Positions 27,866 through 35,550 of a stretch of DNA of 64,000 bases are shown piece by piece (the stretch's first letter is position 1; each line of letters starts with the position of its first letter). Position numbers and translations under genes: made by a program. Source of the stretch: Nocardia coubleae NBRC 108252 (GTDB lineage Bacteria; Actinomycetota; Actinomycetes; Mycobacteriales; Mycobacteriaceae); the NCBI RefSeq assembly GCF_001612805.1, contig NZ_BDBD01000019.1:248001-312000 (forward strand). Reading direction: 5' to 3'. Under the pieces are notes generated by a model. That model saw only the letters and a list, made by a program, of their open reading frames with translations. It made no database searches and was not told the origin of the DNA.

Positions 27866-28636
27866 GTGTCACTCGATCAGCCACTGGCCCCGCTACCCCA
27901 GGAGGGCACGGGTTTCGCCACGGCGTGGCCTGTCCGGGCCGGCGACGTGGACCCGTACCACCGGCTGCGCTTCGACGGGGTCGCCCGCTACCTGCAGGAT
28001 ATCGCCTACGAGGAACTGCATCAGACCGCGCTGCACCGCACCGATCCCACCTGGATCGTGCGCCGCACCGTCATCGACGTGATCCGCCCGGTCGTCTTCC
28101 CCGATCACGTACACCTCACGCGGTGGTGCGCGAGCATGTCGACCAGGTGGACGAACATGCGCGTGCGCATCACCAGCGAGGGCGGCGGCCTGATCGAGAC
28201 CGAGGGGTTCTGGATCAACCTCAGCGAGTCGAGCAACCTGCCCGCCCGCATCAGCGACGAAGGCCTGGCCTATCTGGCCCGCACCACCGACGAACACCGG
28301 CTGCGGTGGCGGCCCTACCTCACCGATCCGGCGCCGCGCGAATCCGACACCGATGTGCCGTTCCCGGTGCGCGCCACCGACATCGACCAGTACAACCACG
28401 TGAACAACGCCTGCTACTGGCAGGCCGTGGAGCAGTTCCTCGTCGACTATCCAAAACTGCTCGCGGTGCCGCATCGCGCGGTGATCGAGTACGTGGCGCC
28501 GGTGCTGGCGCGTGAACACATCACGGTGCGCGGGCGGTACGAGCCGGGCGATGTGAGTGGGCGGCCGGTGTTGCGGTTGTGGTTCGTGGTCGGTGGGATC
28601 ACGACGACCGTCGTCAAGGTCATGCCCCTGCCGTAA
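27866..28636 (+). CDS. Acyl-ACP thioesterase (FatA/FatB-like double hot-dog)
   Basis: This protein of 256 residues has two hot-dog domains. The first holds FATAWPVRAGDVDPYHRLRF; the second holds FPVRATDIDQYNHVNNACYW, where D-x-x-x-N-H-V-N is the catalytic signature of plant and bacterial acyl-ACP thioesterases. It would release free fatty acids from acyl-ACP or acyl-CoA. AAGGAG is six bases upstream of the GTG at 27866, so this start is chosen over an in-frame one at 27842. It stands alone and is divergent from the kinase. Confidence 0.88.
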   Translation: MSLDQPLAPLPQEGTGFATAWPVRAGDVDPYHRLRFDGVARYLQDIAYEELHQTALHRTDPTWIVRRTVIDVIRPVVFPDHVHLTRWCASMSTRWTNMRVRITSEGGGLIETEGFWINLSESSNLPARISDEGLAYLARTTDEHRLRWRPYLTDPAPRESDTDVPFPVRATDIDQYNHVNNACYWQAVEQFLVDYPKLLAVPHRAVIEYVAPVLAREHITVRGRYEPGDVSGRPVLRLWFVVGGITTTVVKVMPLP

Positions 28637-28738
28637 CGCAGGAGGCAGGAACCGGGGTTCTCGGCCTGTTTCGTCGATTGCCAGGCGGCCGAGAACCGGA
28701 GGCGAGTGGGCCTGGTCGGTTCTCGGCCGCGGGTCCGA

Positions 28739-30397
28739 TTAGCCCTTCGCGGCCTTGAGGAGATCGGCGCGGGTGGTGAACTTGACGCGGGGTCGGCCTG
28801 CGGCTTTACCCGCGGCCTTTTCCGCCTGGTCGATGGTCTTCCAGGCGGCGCGATCGACGAGGTCGGGCTGACGTTCGGTGAGCAGGGCGCGCAGGGCGGC
28901 CCGGTCGCCGGTCGGATTGGTGAGCCTGCCCGCGATGAAGTCGTCGATCAGTGCCTCGACGGTTTCCTCGGCATCGATCCGGTTGGAGCCGATCACGCCG
29001 CGCGGGCCACGCTTGATCCAGCCCGCCACGTACACACCGGGCAGCGGCTGGGTATCGGCGAGCACGCGACCGTGCTCGCTCGGCACCACACCGCGCCGCT
29101 CGTCGAACGGCAGGCCGGGCACGGGGACGCCGCGGTAACCGATCGAGCGGAGCACCAGGCCGGTGTCGAGGCGCTCGGTGCGGTCGGTGGGAGTGGCGAC
29201 GAGGTCGGCGGTGAGTTCGTTGTGCGCGAACTCGATACCGGTGACGTGGTCGTCACCGAGCACCTCGGTGGGAGTCGCCAGGTAGCGGAAGACAATGCGC
29301 TTGTTCGCCGGATCGCGTCGGCCGGTCGAATACTCCTGGGCCAGCTGATACTTGAGTCGCAGCGAGGGTTCGATGTTCGGGTCGTCGAGGATCGCCCGGC
29401 TGTGCTCGTCCAGCTCGAGGTCGGCGGGATCGACGACCACGTCGACACCCTTCAGATGGGTGAGCGCCAGGAACTCCGGCGAGCTGTAGGCGGCCTGCAG
29501 CGGACCGCGGCGGCCGAGAATCACGACCTCGCGGATGTTGCTGCGGCGCAGGGCGTCCAGGGCGTGGTCGGCGATATCGGTCTTGGCCAGCTCGTCCGGG
29601 TCGACGGTGAGCACGCGCGCCACGTCGAGCGCCACATTGCCGTTGCCGACGATCACCGCGCGCTCACCCGACAGGTCGAACTCGCGCTCGGCGAAATCGG
29701 GATGACCGTTGTACCAGGCGACGAACTCGGTGGCCGAATGGCTGCCGGGCAGATCCTCACCCGGGACACCGAGCTTGCGGTCGCTCGACGCGCCGACGGC
29801 GTAGATCACGGCGTGGTGGTGCTCGAGCAGCTCACGGTGATCGATGTGTTCGCCGATCTCGACATTGAGGTAGTACTGCAGAGTATCGCGGCGGAAGGCC
29901 GATTCGAACATCGTCGCGACGTTCTTGGTGCCCGCGTGATCGGGCGCCACGCCCGCGCGAACCAGACCCCACGGCGTCGGCAGCCGGTCGAACATCTCCA
30001 CCTCGACATCGCTGCGCCGCAACAGCTCGTCGGCGGCGTAGCAGGCCGCCGGGCCCGCACCGACGATCGCGACGCGCAGGGTGCCGAGACTCTTCGGTGG
30101 GCGCACGGGGGTGGCGAGTGGATCGAAATTCGTCTCCAGCGGGTGACGCCGGAAGTAATCGGCATTGATCTCGCGGTACCTGCCGAGCGAGGCGAGGAGA
30201 TCGTCCTCGGAGAAGATGGCGTCCACCGGGCACGCATCGACACAGGCGCCGCAGTCGATACAGGTGTCTGGGTCGATGTAGAGCATTTCCGCCGTGGCGA
30301 ACTCCGGCTGATCCGGGGTCGGGCGGATGCAGTCGACCGGGCACTCGGTGACGCAGCTGGCGTCGTTGCAACAACGCTGCGTGATGACGTAGGCCAT
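28739..30397 (-). CDS. fprB: Ferredoxin-fused NADP+ reductase (FprB type)
   Basis: This 552-residue protein is a fusion. Residues about 1-70 are a 7Fe-type ferredoxin (CCNDASCVTECPVDCI and CIDCGACVDACPVDAI), and the remainder is an adrenodoxin-reductase-like NADPH/FAD domain (VAIVGAGPAACYAADELLRR, then VIVGNGNVALDVARVL). FprB of mycobacteria has the same layout and moves electrons between NADPH and ferredoxin partners for P450s or other redox enzymes. AGGAT precedes the ATG at 30397. The C-terminal 60 residues are a lysine/alanine-rich extension (AEKAAGKAAGR). Confidence 0.95.
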   Translation of the reverse strand: MAYVITQRCCNDASCVTECPVDCIRPTPDQPEFATAEMLYIDPDTCIDCGACVDACPVDAIFSEDDLLASLGRYREINADYFRRHPLETNFDPLATPVRPPKSLGTLRVAIVGAGPAACYAADELLRRSDVEVEMFDRLPTPWGLVRAGVAPDHAGTKNVATMFESAFRRDTLQYYLNVEIGEHIDHRELLEHHHAVIYAVGASSDRKLGVPGEDLPGSHSATEFVAWYNGHPDFAEREFDLSGERAVIVGNGNVALDVARVLTVDPDELAKTDIADHALDALRRSNIREVVILGRRGPLQAAYSSPEFLALTHLKGVDVVVDPADLELDEHSRAILDDPNIEPSLRLKYQLAQEYSTGRRDPANKRIVFRYLATPTEVLGDDHVTGIEFAHNELTADLVATPTDRTERLDTGLVLRSIGYRGVPVPGLPFDERRGVVPSEHGRVLADTQPLPGVYVAGWIKRGPRGVIGSNRIDAEETVEALIDDFIAGRLTNPTGDRAALRALLTERQPDLVDRAAWKTIDQAEKAAGKAAGRPRVKFTTRADLLKAAKG

Positions 30398-30514
30398 GGG
30401 TGCAGATCCTCGAAATGTGTGGTCGGACGTCACCTCGGGTATGAGTGACGCAGCTTTCAGTGTGCCTCGAGTGTGACTGCGACCTCACCGGTGTGCACGA
30501 TTACCGTGTAGTAC

Positions 30515-31006
30515 ATGGCGGTGACCCTGATCCTGATGCGGCACGGAAAATCGGCGTACCCGGACGGGGTGGAGGACCACGAACGACCACTGGCACCACG
30601 CGGCGAACGCGAAGCCGCCCTGGCGGGCGACTGGTTGCGCGCCACCCAGCCGGCGATCGACGCGGTGCGCTGCTCCACCGCCCAGCGCACCCGGCTCACC
30701 CTGGCCGCCACCGGAATCGACGCTCCCGTCGAGTACCGCGACGACATCTACGAGGCGAACCCGCACACCCTGATCGAGCTGATCCAGCTCACCGACGATG
30801 CTGTCTCGACTCTCCTCCTTGTCGGTCATGTTCCCGGAATTCCTTGGACCGCTTGGGATCTCGCGACCAACCGCGATTCCGACGCGGCCACCGAGCTGAG
30901 CCGCAAGTTCCCCACCTCGGCGCTGGCGGTGCTCGAGTTCGACCGGCCGTGGGCGCGAGTGGACCAGGGAACCGGCGAACTGACGCACTTCCACGTGCCG
31001 CGCTGA
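30515..31006 (+). CDS. SixA-like histidine phosphatase
   Basis: This 163-residue protein begins VTLILMRHGKSAYP, the RHG catalytic motif of the histidine phosphatase superfamily. CSTAQRTRLTLAATG and LLLVGHVPGI give the second arginine and second catalytic histidine. SixA-type enzymes dephosphorylate phosphohistidine proteins or small phosphoesters. The substrate is unknown. It is divergent from fprB across a 117 bp gap. Confidence 0.9.
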   Translation: MAVTLILMRHGKSAYPDGVEDHERPLAPRGEREAALAGDWLRATQPAIDAVRCSTAQRTRLTLAATGIDAPVEYRDDIYEANPHTLIELIQLTDDAVSTLLLVGHVPGIPWTAWDLATNRDSDAATELSRKFPTSALAVLEFDRPWARVDQGTGELTHFHVPR

Positions 31007-31007
31007 G

Positions 31008-31208
31008 CTACTTCAGCAGCTTGCCCCCGACCACGATTCCGACGCCGAGCAGCGCGAGCAACACGAAGGCGACCACGCCGTTCGTCAGCCACCAGACCAC
31101 GCCGAGTACCAGTACCACCGGTGCCACCGCGATGGCGGTGATCACCGGGCTCTCCTTCACCGTTTCCCAAGCCGAGCGGGCCCGGATGCGGTCGATCTCC
31201 TTAGCCAT
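31008..31208 (-). CDS. Small two-helix membrane protein
   Basis: This 66-residue protein has a charged N-terminus (MAKEIDRIRARSAWETVKES) and then two hydrophobic helices (about 22-42 and 46-63) ending GKLLK. It is a hypothetical membrane protein. The C-terminus abuts the convergent phosphatase gene by one base. The coordinates are chosen so that only the ATG at 31208 is used; upstream in-frame sequence is antisense to the VOC gene. Confidence 0.65.
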   Translation of the reverse strand: MAKEIDRIRARSAWETVKESPVITAIAVAPVVLVLGVVWWLTNGVVAFVLLALLGVGIVVGGKLLK

Positions 31209-31256
31209 GTGATCCACACTACGTTTCTGTCGGTGGGCGGTGGGATGCTTGACCGC

Positions 31257-31625
31257 ATGGATTGGAAAATCGAGCTCGTTGCCATCCCGGTCACCGATAT
31301 CGATCGGGCCAAGGACTTCTACACCAGCATCGGTTTCAACGCCGACCACGACCACACGCCGAGCCCCGACATCCGCTTCGTCCAGCTCACCCCGCCGGGT
31401 TCGGGCTGCTCGATCTGCATCGGCCGCGGCATCACCCAGGCTGCTCCCGGCAGCGTCGAGGGCATGCAGATGGTGGTGCCGAGCGCCCAGCAGGCCTACG
31501 AACAACTCGTCGCGGCGGGCGTCGAGGCGACCCCGGTGGAGGATCTGGGCTGGGGCCTTTTCACGTTCTTCGCCGATCCCGACGGAAACCGCTGGGCGGT
31601 ACAGGAACTGCCGAAGTACAACTGA
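31257..31625 (+). CDS. VOC-family (glyoxalase/bleomycin resistance-like) protein
   Basis: This 122-residue protein follows the glyoxalase fold: IPVTDIDRAKDFYTSIGFN at the N-terminus and DLGWGLFTFFADPDGNRWAVQEL at the C-terminus, the common D-P-D-G-N ending. Metal ligands are not certain (the His/Glu pattern is incomplete). Possible roles range from glyoxalase to ring cleavage or drug binding. An in-frame ATG at 31245 is an alternative start. Confidence 0.85.
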   Translation: MDWKIELVAIPVTDIDRAKDFYTSIGFNADHDHTPSPDIRFVQLTPPGSGCSICIGRGITQAAPGSVEGMQMVVPSAQQAYEQLVAAGVEATPVEDLGWGLFTFFADPDGNRWAVQELPKYN

Positions 31626-31650
31626 GATCGGCTCGTCCCGCGAATAGGCT

Positions 31651-31681
31651 TGCTTGGAGTGCACTCCAGGTGGCTAGCGTC
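31651..31681 (+). promoter_or_regulatory. MerR-type promoter with palindromic operator in a 19-bp spacer
   Basis: TTGCTT (31651-31656, -35) and TAGCGT (31676-31681, -10) are exactly 19 bp apart, the elongated spacer typical of MerR-activated promoters. The spacer region carries TGGAGTG-CACTCCA (31656-31669), a perfect 14-bp palindrome; extending to 18 bp (31654-31671) adds one mismatch. It lies 31 bp before the MerR gene. Confidence 0.75.
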
Positions 31682-31711
31682 GGTGGAGTTCCACGGAAAG
31701 GGACGAGCACG

Positions 31712-32173
31712 ATGGATCCGGAAGCGGTTCGGCACACCGACAGCGCGAACGAACGGGAGCGCCCGAAATACTCGATCGGCGAGGTCGCCGAGCGGTCGGG
31801 CCTCAGTCGCGACACGCTGCGCTGGTACGAGCGGATCGGGCTGATGAACTACATCGGTCGCGACCACACCGGCAACCGCCGCTTCAGCGATCGCGACCTG
31901 GAGTGGCTGGAGCTGATCGCGCGGCTGCGCACGACCGGCATGCCGGTGGCCGACATGATCCGGTATGCCGAACTGGTGCGGGCGGGTGAGCAGACCTTCC
32001 CGCAACGGCTGGAGATGTTCCGGCAGACCAGGGCCGACGTGCTCGACAAGATCGCGGAACTACAGAAGACCGTGGCCGTGCTGGACTACAAGATCGCCGT
32101 GTACGAGGGCCGATCCGAGTTGGTCCCGCCGGTCACGCTCACCGCGCACACGAGCGAAGGAACCGATACATGA
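31712..32173 (+). CDS. MerR-family regulator
   Basis: This 153-residue protein has the MerR winged helix at about 20-90 (YSIGEVAERSGLSRDTLRWY, ERIGLM, then RRFSDRDLEWLELIARL) and a coiled dimerisation helix (about 100-133). There are no cysteines in the C-terminal part to bind a metal, so it resembles the aldehyde/stress-responsive NmlR/AdhR branch rather than a metal sensor. It overlaps the aldo/keto reductase gene by four bases (ATGA) and is probably autoregulated from the palindromic promoter at 31651. Confidence 0.93.
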   Translation: MDPEAVRHTDSANERERPKYSIGEVAERSGLSRDTLRWYERIGLMNYIGRDHTGNRRFSDRDLEWLELIARLRTTGMPVADMIRYAELVRAGEQTFPQRLEMFRQTRADVLDKIAELQKTVAVLDYKIAVYEGRSELVPPVTLTAHTSEGTDT

Positions 32174-33180
32174 GCACCACTCTGCCGACCACCACCCTCG
32201 GCGCCGACGGTCGACGGGTCGGCATCCAGGGTCTTGGCTGCATGGGCATCAGCGAGTTCTACGGCGACTCCGATCTGGCGGAGTCCCGGGCCACCCTCGA
32301 ACACGCCCTCGAGCTCGGCGTGACCCTGTTCGACACCGCCGACATCTACGGCTCCGGCCACAACGAGGAATTCCTGTCCGGTTTCGTCCGCGAGCACCGC
32401 GACGAGCTGGTGATCGCCACCAAATTCGGCATCGTGCGCAAGGCCGACGATCCGGCGTTCCGCGGCTTCGACAACTCCCCCGAATACATCCGCGCCGCCG
32501 TGGACGCGAGCCTGCGCAGGCTCGGTGTCGACACCATCGACCTGTACTACATGCACCGCCGCGACCCGGCCGTGCCGATCGAGGACACCGTCGCCACGAT
32601 GGCCGAGCTGGTCACCGCGGGCAAGGTGCGCGCGCTCGGCCTGTCGGAAGTGACCGGCGACGAACTGCGCGCCGCCCACGCGGTGCACCCGATCGCGGCC
32701 GTGCAGTCGGAGTGGTCGCTGTTCTCCCGCGATGTGGAGCGCACCGCCGTGCCCGCCGCGGCCGAACTCGGCGTGACATTCGTGCCGTACTCGCCGCTGG
32801 GTCGCGGGTTCCTCACCGGCGCGTTCCGCAATGCGGACAGCCTCGGCGGCAACGACTTCCGGCAGCGGATGCCCCGCTTCACCGGCGCCAACGCCGAACG
32901 CAACGCCGAACTCCTCGCACCGCTGGCGGCGATCGCGCAAGCGCACGGCATCACCCAGGCCCAGGTCGCCCTCGCGTGGGTGCACGCGCGCGCCGAGGCA
33001 CACGGCCTTGCGGTGGTGCCGATCCCGGGCACCCGCAAGCGCAGCAGGCTCGCCGAGAACGTCGCGGCCGCCGGGGTGCGGCTCGGCGACGACGAACTCG
33101 CGACGCTGGAACCGATCGCCGGACAGGTGGCGGGCCCACGGTACGCGGACATGTCGTTCACCTCGGCGGGACGGGAATAG
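32170..33180 (+). CDS. Aldo/keto reductase
   Basis: This 336-residue (alpha/beta)8 NADPH reductase has the tetrad D and Y in LFDTADIYGSGHNEE, K in VIATKFG and H in LYYMHRRDP. VVPIPGTRKRSRLAENV is the C-terminal coenzyme loop. It probably reduces aldehydes or ketones, consistent with a MerR aldehyde-type regulator immediately upstream with overlapping codons. The subfamily resembles AKR11/13-type enzymes (YhdN-like). Confidence 0.95.
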   Translation: MSTTLPTTTLGADGRRVGIQGLGCMGISEFYGDSDLAESRATLEHALELGVTLFDTADIYGSGHNEEFLSGFVREHRDELVIATKFGIVRKADDPAFRGFDNSPEYIRAAVDASLRRLGVDTIDLYYMHRRDPAVPIEDTVATMAELVTAGKVRALGLSEVTGDELRAAHAVHPIAAVQSEWSLFSRDVERTAVPAAAELGVTFVPYSPLGRGFLTGAFRNADSLGGNDFRQRMPRFTGANAERNAELLAPLAAIAQAHGITQAQVALAWVHARAEAHGLAVVPIPGTRKRSRLAENVAAAGVRLGDDELATLEPIAGQVAGPRYADMSFTSAGRE

Positions 33181-33280
33181 CATCGGCTCGGGCGCGGCCG
33201 GGAATACTCACGCCGCGCCCGGGTTGGTCGGTATACCAAGTCACGAGCGCACCTGTTGGCGGTGCGGAAGGAGCGCAAAG

Positions 33281-33595
33281 ATGTCGGAGACCACCGCGTC
33301 GCAGGCCCGTGTCGTCCGCAACCAGGACAAGAACCGCTACGACATCTTCTACGGCGACGAACTCGCCGGCTTCGCCGAGTACATCGAGCGCGGCAACGAC
33401 ACCGACTTCGTGCACACCGAGATCGACGACGCCTTCGGCGGCAAGGGCCTCGGCAGCAAGCTGGCCCGCTACGCCGTGGAGGACGTGGTCGCGCGCGGGC
33501 GAACCATCACTCCGCACTGCCCGTTCATCCGCGGCTGGCTCGACAAGCACCCCGAGTTCGACGCGCACGTGGTCGGCAAGGGCATCCCCGGATGA
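33281..33595 (+). CDS. Small GNAT-fold N-acetyltransferase (YjdJ-like)
   Basis: This 104-residue protein has the short acetyltransferase fold GFAEYIERGNDTDFVHTEID, then GGKGLGSKLARYAVED, where G-K-G-L-G-S is the acetyl-CoA pyrophosphate loop, and ends TPHCPFIRGWLDKHPEF. This GCN5-like family of about 100 residues is common near stress genes. AAGGAG precedes the ATG. It overlaps the following pirin gene by four bases. Confidence 0.88.
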   Translation: MSETTASQARVVRNQDKNRYDIFYGDELAGFAEYIERGNDTDFVHTEIDDAFGGKGLGSKLARYAVEDVVARGRTITPHCPFIRGWLDKHPEFDAHVVGKGIPG

Positions 33596-34581
33596 GCGAC
33601 CTCGAGGCCGACCCCGCCGAGGCGCTGTGCGAACCGTCGCCGAGCCCCGGTCCGATCACCGAGCTGTACCCAGCCAGGGAGGTCCCGCTCGGCGGCGTGC
33701 GCGGCGTGTACGTGGAACGCACCCTGCCGCAACGGGATCTGCCGACCGTCGGCGCGTGGTGTTTCCTCGACCGGTTCGGCTCGCCCACCGTCACCCGCAC
33801 CGGCGCCTCGCCCGACATCCTGCCCCACCCGCACATCGGCCTGCAGACGGTGACCTGGCCGTTCGACGGGCAGATCCGGCACCGCGATTCGGTGGGTTCG
33901 GATGTGCGGATCGAACCGGGTCAACTCAACCTGATGACCTCCGGTCGCGGCATCGCGCATTCGGAGTTCGGCGTACCGGGCGCGAACGCGGGCAACGGCC
34001 TGCAACTGTGGATCGCCCTGCCCGACAACGCGACCGGCGTCGAACCGCACTTCGAACAGCACCGCGAGCTGCCCGTATACGAGGAACCGGGGCTGCGGGC
34101 GACCGTGCTGATCGGTTCGCTGGGCGGCGTCACCTCACCGGCGAAGGCCTATACGCCGATCGTCGGCGCGGACATCGTCCTCGATCCCGGCGCCGACGTG
34201 CGCTTACCGCTGGAACGCGCATTCGAGCACGCGGTGCTCGTCGTCGAGGGCACGGTCGTCGTCGACGGCATCGAGCTCGGTCCCGGACCGCTGCTGTACC
34301 TGGGCACCGATCGGGCCGAGGTGCGTTTGACGAGCACCGACCGCGCGCATTTCGCCCTGATCGGCGGTGAGCCGTTCACCGAGGAACTGGTGATGTGGTG
34401 GAACTTCGTGGGCCGAAGTCACGAGGAGATCGTCGCGGCGCGCGAGGCGTGGGAAGCCCACGACACCAGCCGATTCGGGCAGGTGGTCGACCATCCGGAG
34501 CAGGAGCGGATTCCCGCTCCGCCGCTGCCGCCGCTGCGGTTGAAGCCGCGTAAACGCGCGACCGGCTGCTCGCACAGCTGA
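33592..34581 (+). CDS. Pirin-family cupin protein
   Basis: This 329-residue protein has the two-cupin pirin layout. The metal-site motif HPHIGLQTVTW (two His) is followed by RGIAHSEFG (His and Glu). Bacterial pirins include quercetin dioxygenases and redox-sensing regulators. The start overlaps the GNAT gene (ATGA). The C-terminal tail (ERIPAPPLPPLRLKPRKR) extends past the usual end by about 25 residues. Confidence 0.92.
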   Translation: MSDLEADPAEALCEPSPSPGPITELYPAREVPLGGVRGVYVERTLPQRDLPTVGAWCFLDRFGSPTVTRTGASPDILPHPHIGLQTVTWPFDGQIRHRDSVGSDVRIEPGQLNLMTSGRGIAHSEFGVPGANAGNGLQLWIALPDNATGVEPHFEQHRELPVYEEPGLRATVLIGSLGGVTSPAKAYTPIVGADIVLDPGADVRLPLERAFEHAVLVVEGTVVVDGIELGPGPLLYLGTDRAEVRLTSTDRAHFALIGGEPFTEELVMWWNFVGRSHEEIVAAREAWEAHDTSRFGQVVDHPEQERIPAPPLPPLRLKPRKRATGCSHS

Positions 34582-34615
34582 GCAGCCGGGCCCGCGTCGT
34601 GAGTTCCGCGCGCGG

Positions 34616-35095
34616 TCAGCGGTTTCCGGCGAGCAGGGCGTCGAGGGCGCGGTAGCTGTCGTTGAGGCCGGTCTCCATGCCGGAGGCGAGCATGCCCGCG
34701 CATTCCTCGGCGGTGTGGAAGATGCTGTCGGTGACCACGCGGGTGCGGCCGTTGCCGAGGTCGACGAAGGTGGTCGTGTCGATCGAGATGTGGGCGGGCA
34801 TACCGTCCCATTCGAAGGACTGCACGATCCGCTCCTTCGGGGTGATCTCACGGAAGCGGCCTTCGAAACCGTAGGACTCGTCGCCCTCGTGCTCCACGAA
34901 ACGCCAGTGGCCGCCCTTGCGGAACTCCCAGCGCTCGATGTCGACCTCGTGGCCGCGCGCCCACCAGCGCGACAGCTGCTCGACGCGGCTGTAGGCGTCC
35001 CACACCCGATCCAGCGGTGCGTCGAAATCGCGTTCGATGTGCACTTCGCGGTCCGAGGTGGAGGTGATGACCGCGTCCTTGGTTGTGGTGCTCAT
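34616..35095 (-). CDS. SRPBCC/AHSA1-domain protein
   Basis: This 159-residue protein has the AHSA1 pattern VHIERDFDAPLDRVWDAYS, then LSRWWARG, and F-E-W-D-G near the middle. Such proteins, coupled with an ArsR regulator in the next gene, are a standard actinobacterial pair; they are thought to bind small hydrophobic ligands. It overlaps the ArsR gene by four bases (ATGA), so it is the second gene of the unit. Confidence 0.9.
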   Translation of the reverse strand: MSTTTKDAVITSTSDREVHIERDFDAPLDRVWDAYSRVEQLSRWWARGHEVDIERWEFRKGGHWRFVEHEGDESYGFEGRFREITPKERIVQSFEWDGMPAHISIDTTTFVDLGNGRTRVVTDSIFHTAEECAGMLASGMETGLNDSYRALDALLAGNR

Positions 35096-35424
35096 TGCTC
35101 TGGCTCCGTTCGTCGCAGGAATTCGTCGAGACGGTCCATCCGGGCTTCCAGCATCTGCCGATAACCCTGCATCCAAGCCACCTCCCGATCGAACACGTGC
35201 TCGCCGATGCGGCAGTACCGCACCCGCCCACGCTTCTCGGTGACCACCATGCCCGCATCCTCGAGCAACCCGATGTGCTTCTTGATGCCGGTCAACGTCA
35301 TCTCGAACCGCTCGGCCAACTCGCTGACGGTGGCGGGCCCACGACCGAGATGCTCGAGGATGCCCCGCCGGGTGGGGTCCGCGAGCGCCCCGAACGAGGC
35401 GTCTAGGAAGTCATACTGAACCAT
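35092..35424 (-). CDS. ArsR-family regulator
   Basis: This 110-residue winged-helix protein begins MVQYDFLDASFGALADPTRR, with the core VSELAERFEMTLTGIKKHIGLLE. It lacks the alpha3 metal-binding cysteines, as expected for the AHSA1-associated type. The start codon sits inside a perfect 9-6-9 inverted repeat, so the protein probably blocks its own transcription. It is co-transcribed with the SRPBCC gene. Confidence 0.93.
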   Translation of the reverse strand: MVQYDFLDASFGALADPTRRGILEHLGRGPATVSELAERFEMTLTGIKKHIGLLEDAGMVVTEKRGRVRYCRIGEHVFDREVAWMQGYRQMLEARMDRLDEFLRRTEPEQ

Positions 35425-35436
35425 CTAGTTCAGTAT
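35413..35436. promoter_or_regulatory. ArsR operator spanning the start codon (leaderless promoter)
   Basis: ATACTGAAC (35413-35421), spacer of 6, GTTCAGTAT (35428-35436) is a perfect inverted repeat. The ArsR start codon (35422-35424) lies in the spacer. On the minus strand TACTGA (35430-35435) ends five bases before the ATG and would serve as the -10, so the transcript is probably leaderless and fully occluded by a bound dimer. Confidence 0.75.
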
Positions 35437-35508
35437 TGCGCTCGCGCCTCGGCACGTCAAGGGGCGGTCGGGAGTTTGCCGAATTCGCTGTACCGGCAGC
35501 AGGATTTA

Positions 35509-35527
35509 CTACTACGCTTCGTCGTAG
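35509..35527. promoter_or_regulatory. Inverted repeat upstream of the FAD monooxygenase
   Basis: CTACTACG-CTT-CGTCGTAG, 8-3-8 with one mismatch, lies 23 bp before the start of the monooxygenase. It has the size of a TetR-type operator. No TetR gene adjoins it; the ArsR gene is divergent but has its own different site. Confidence 0.5.
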
Positions 35528-35550
35528 ACATTTCGGCGGAGGGGAAAACG

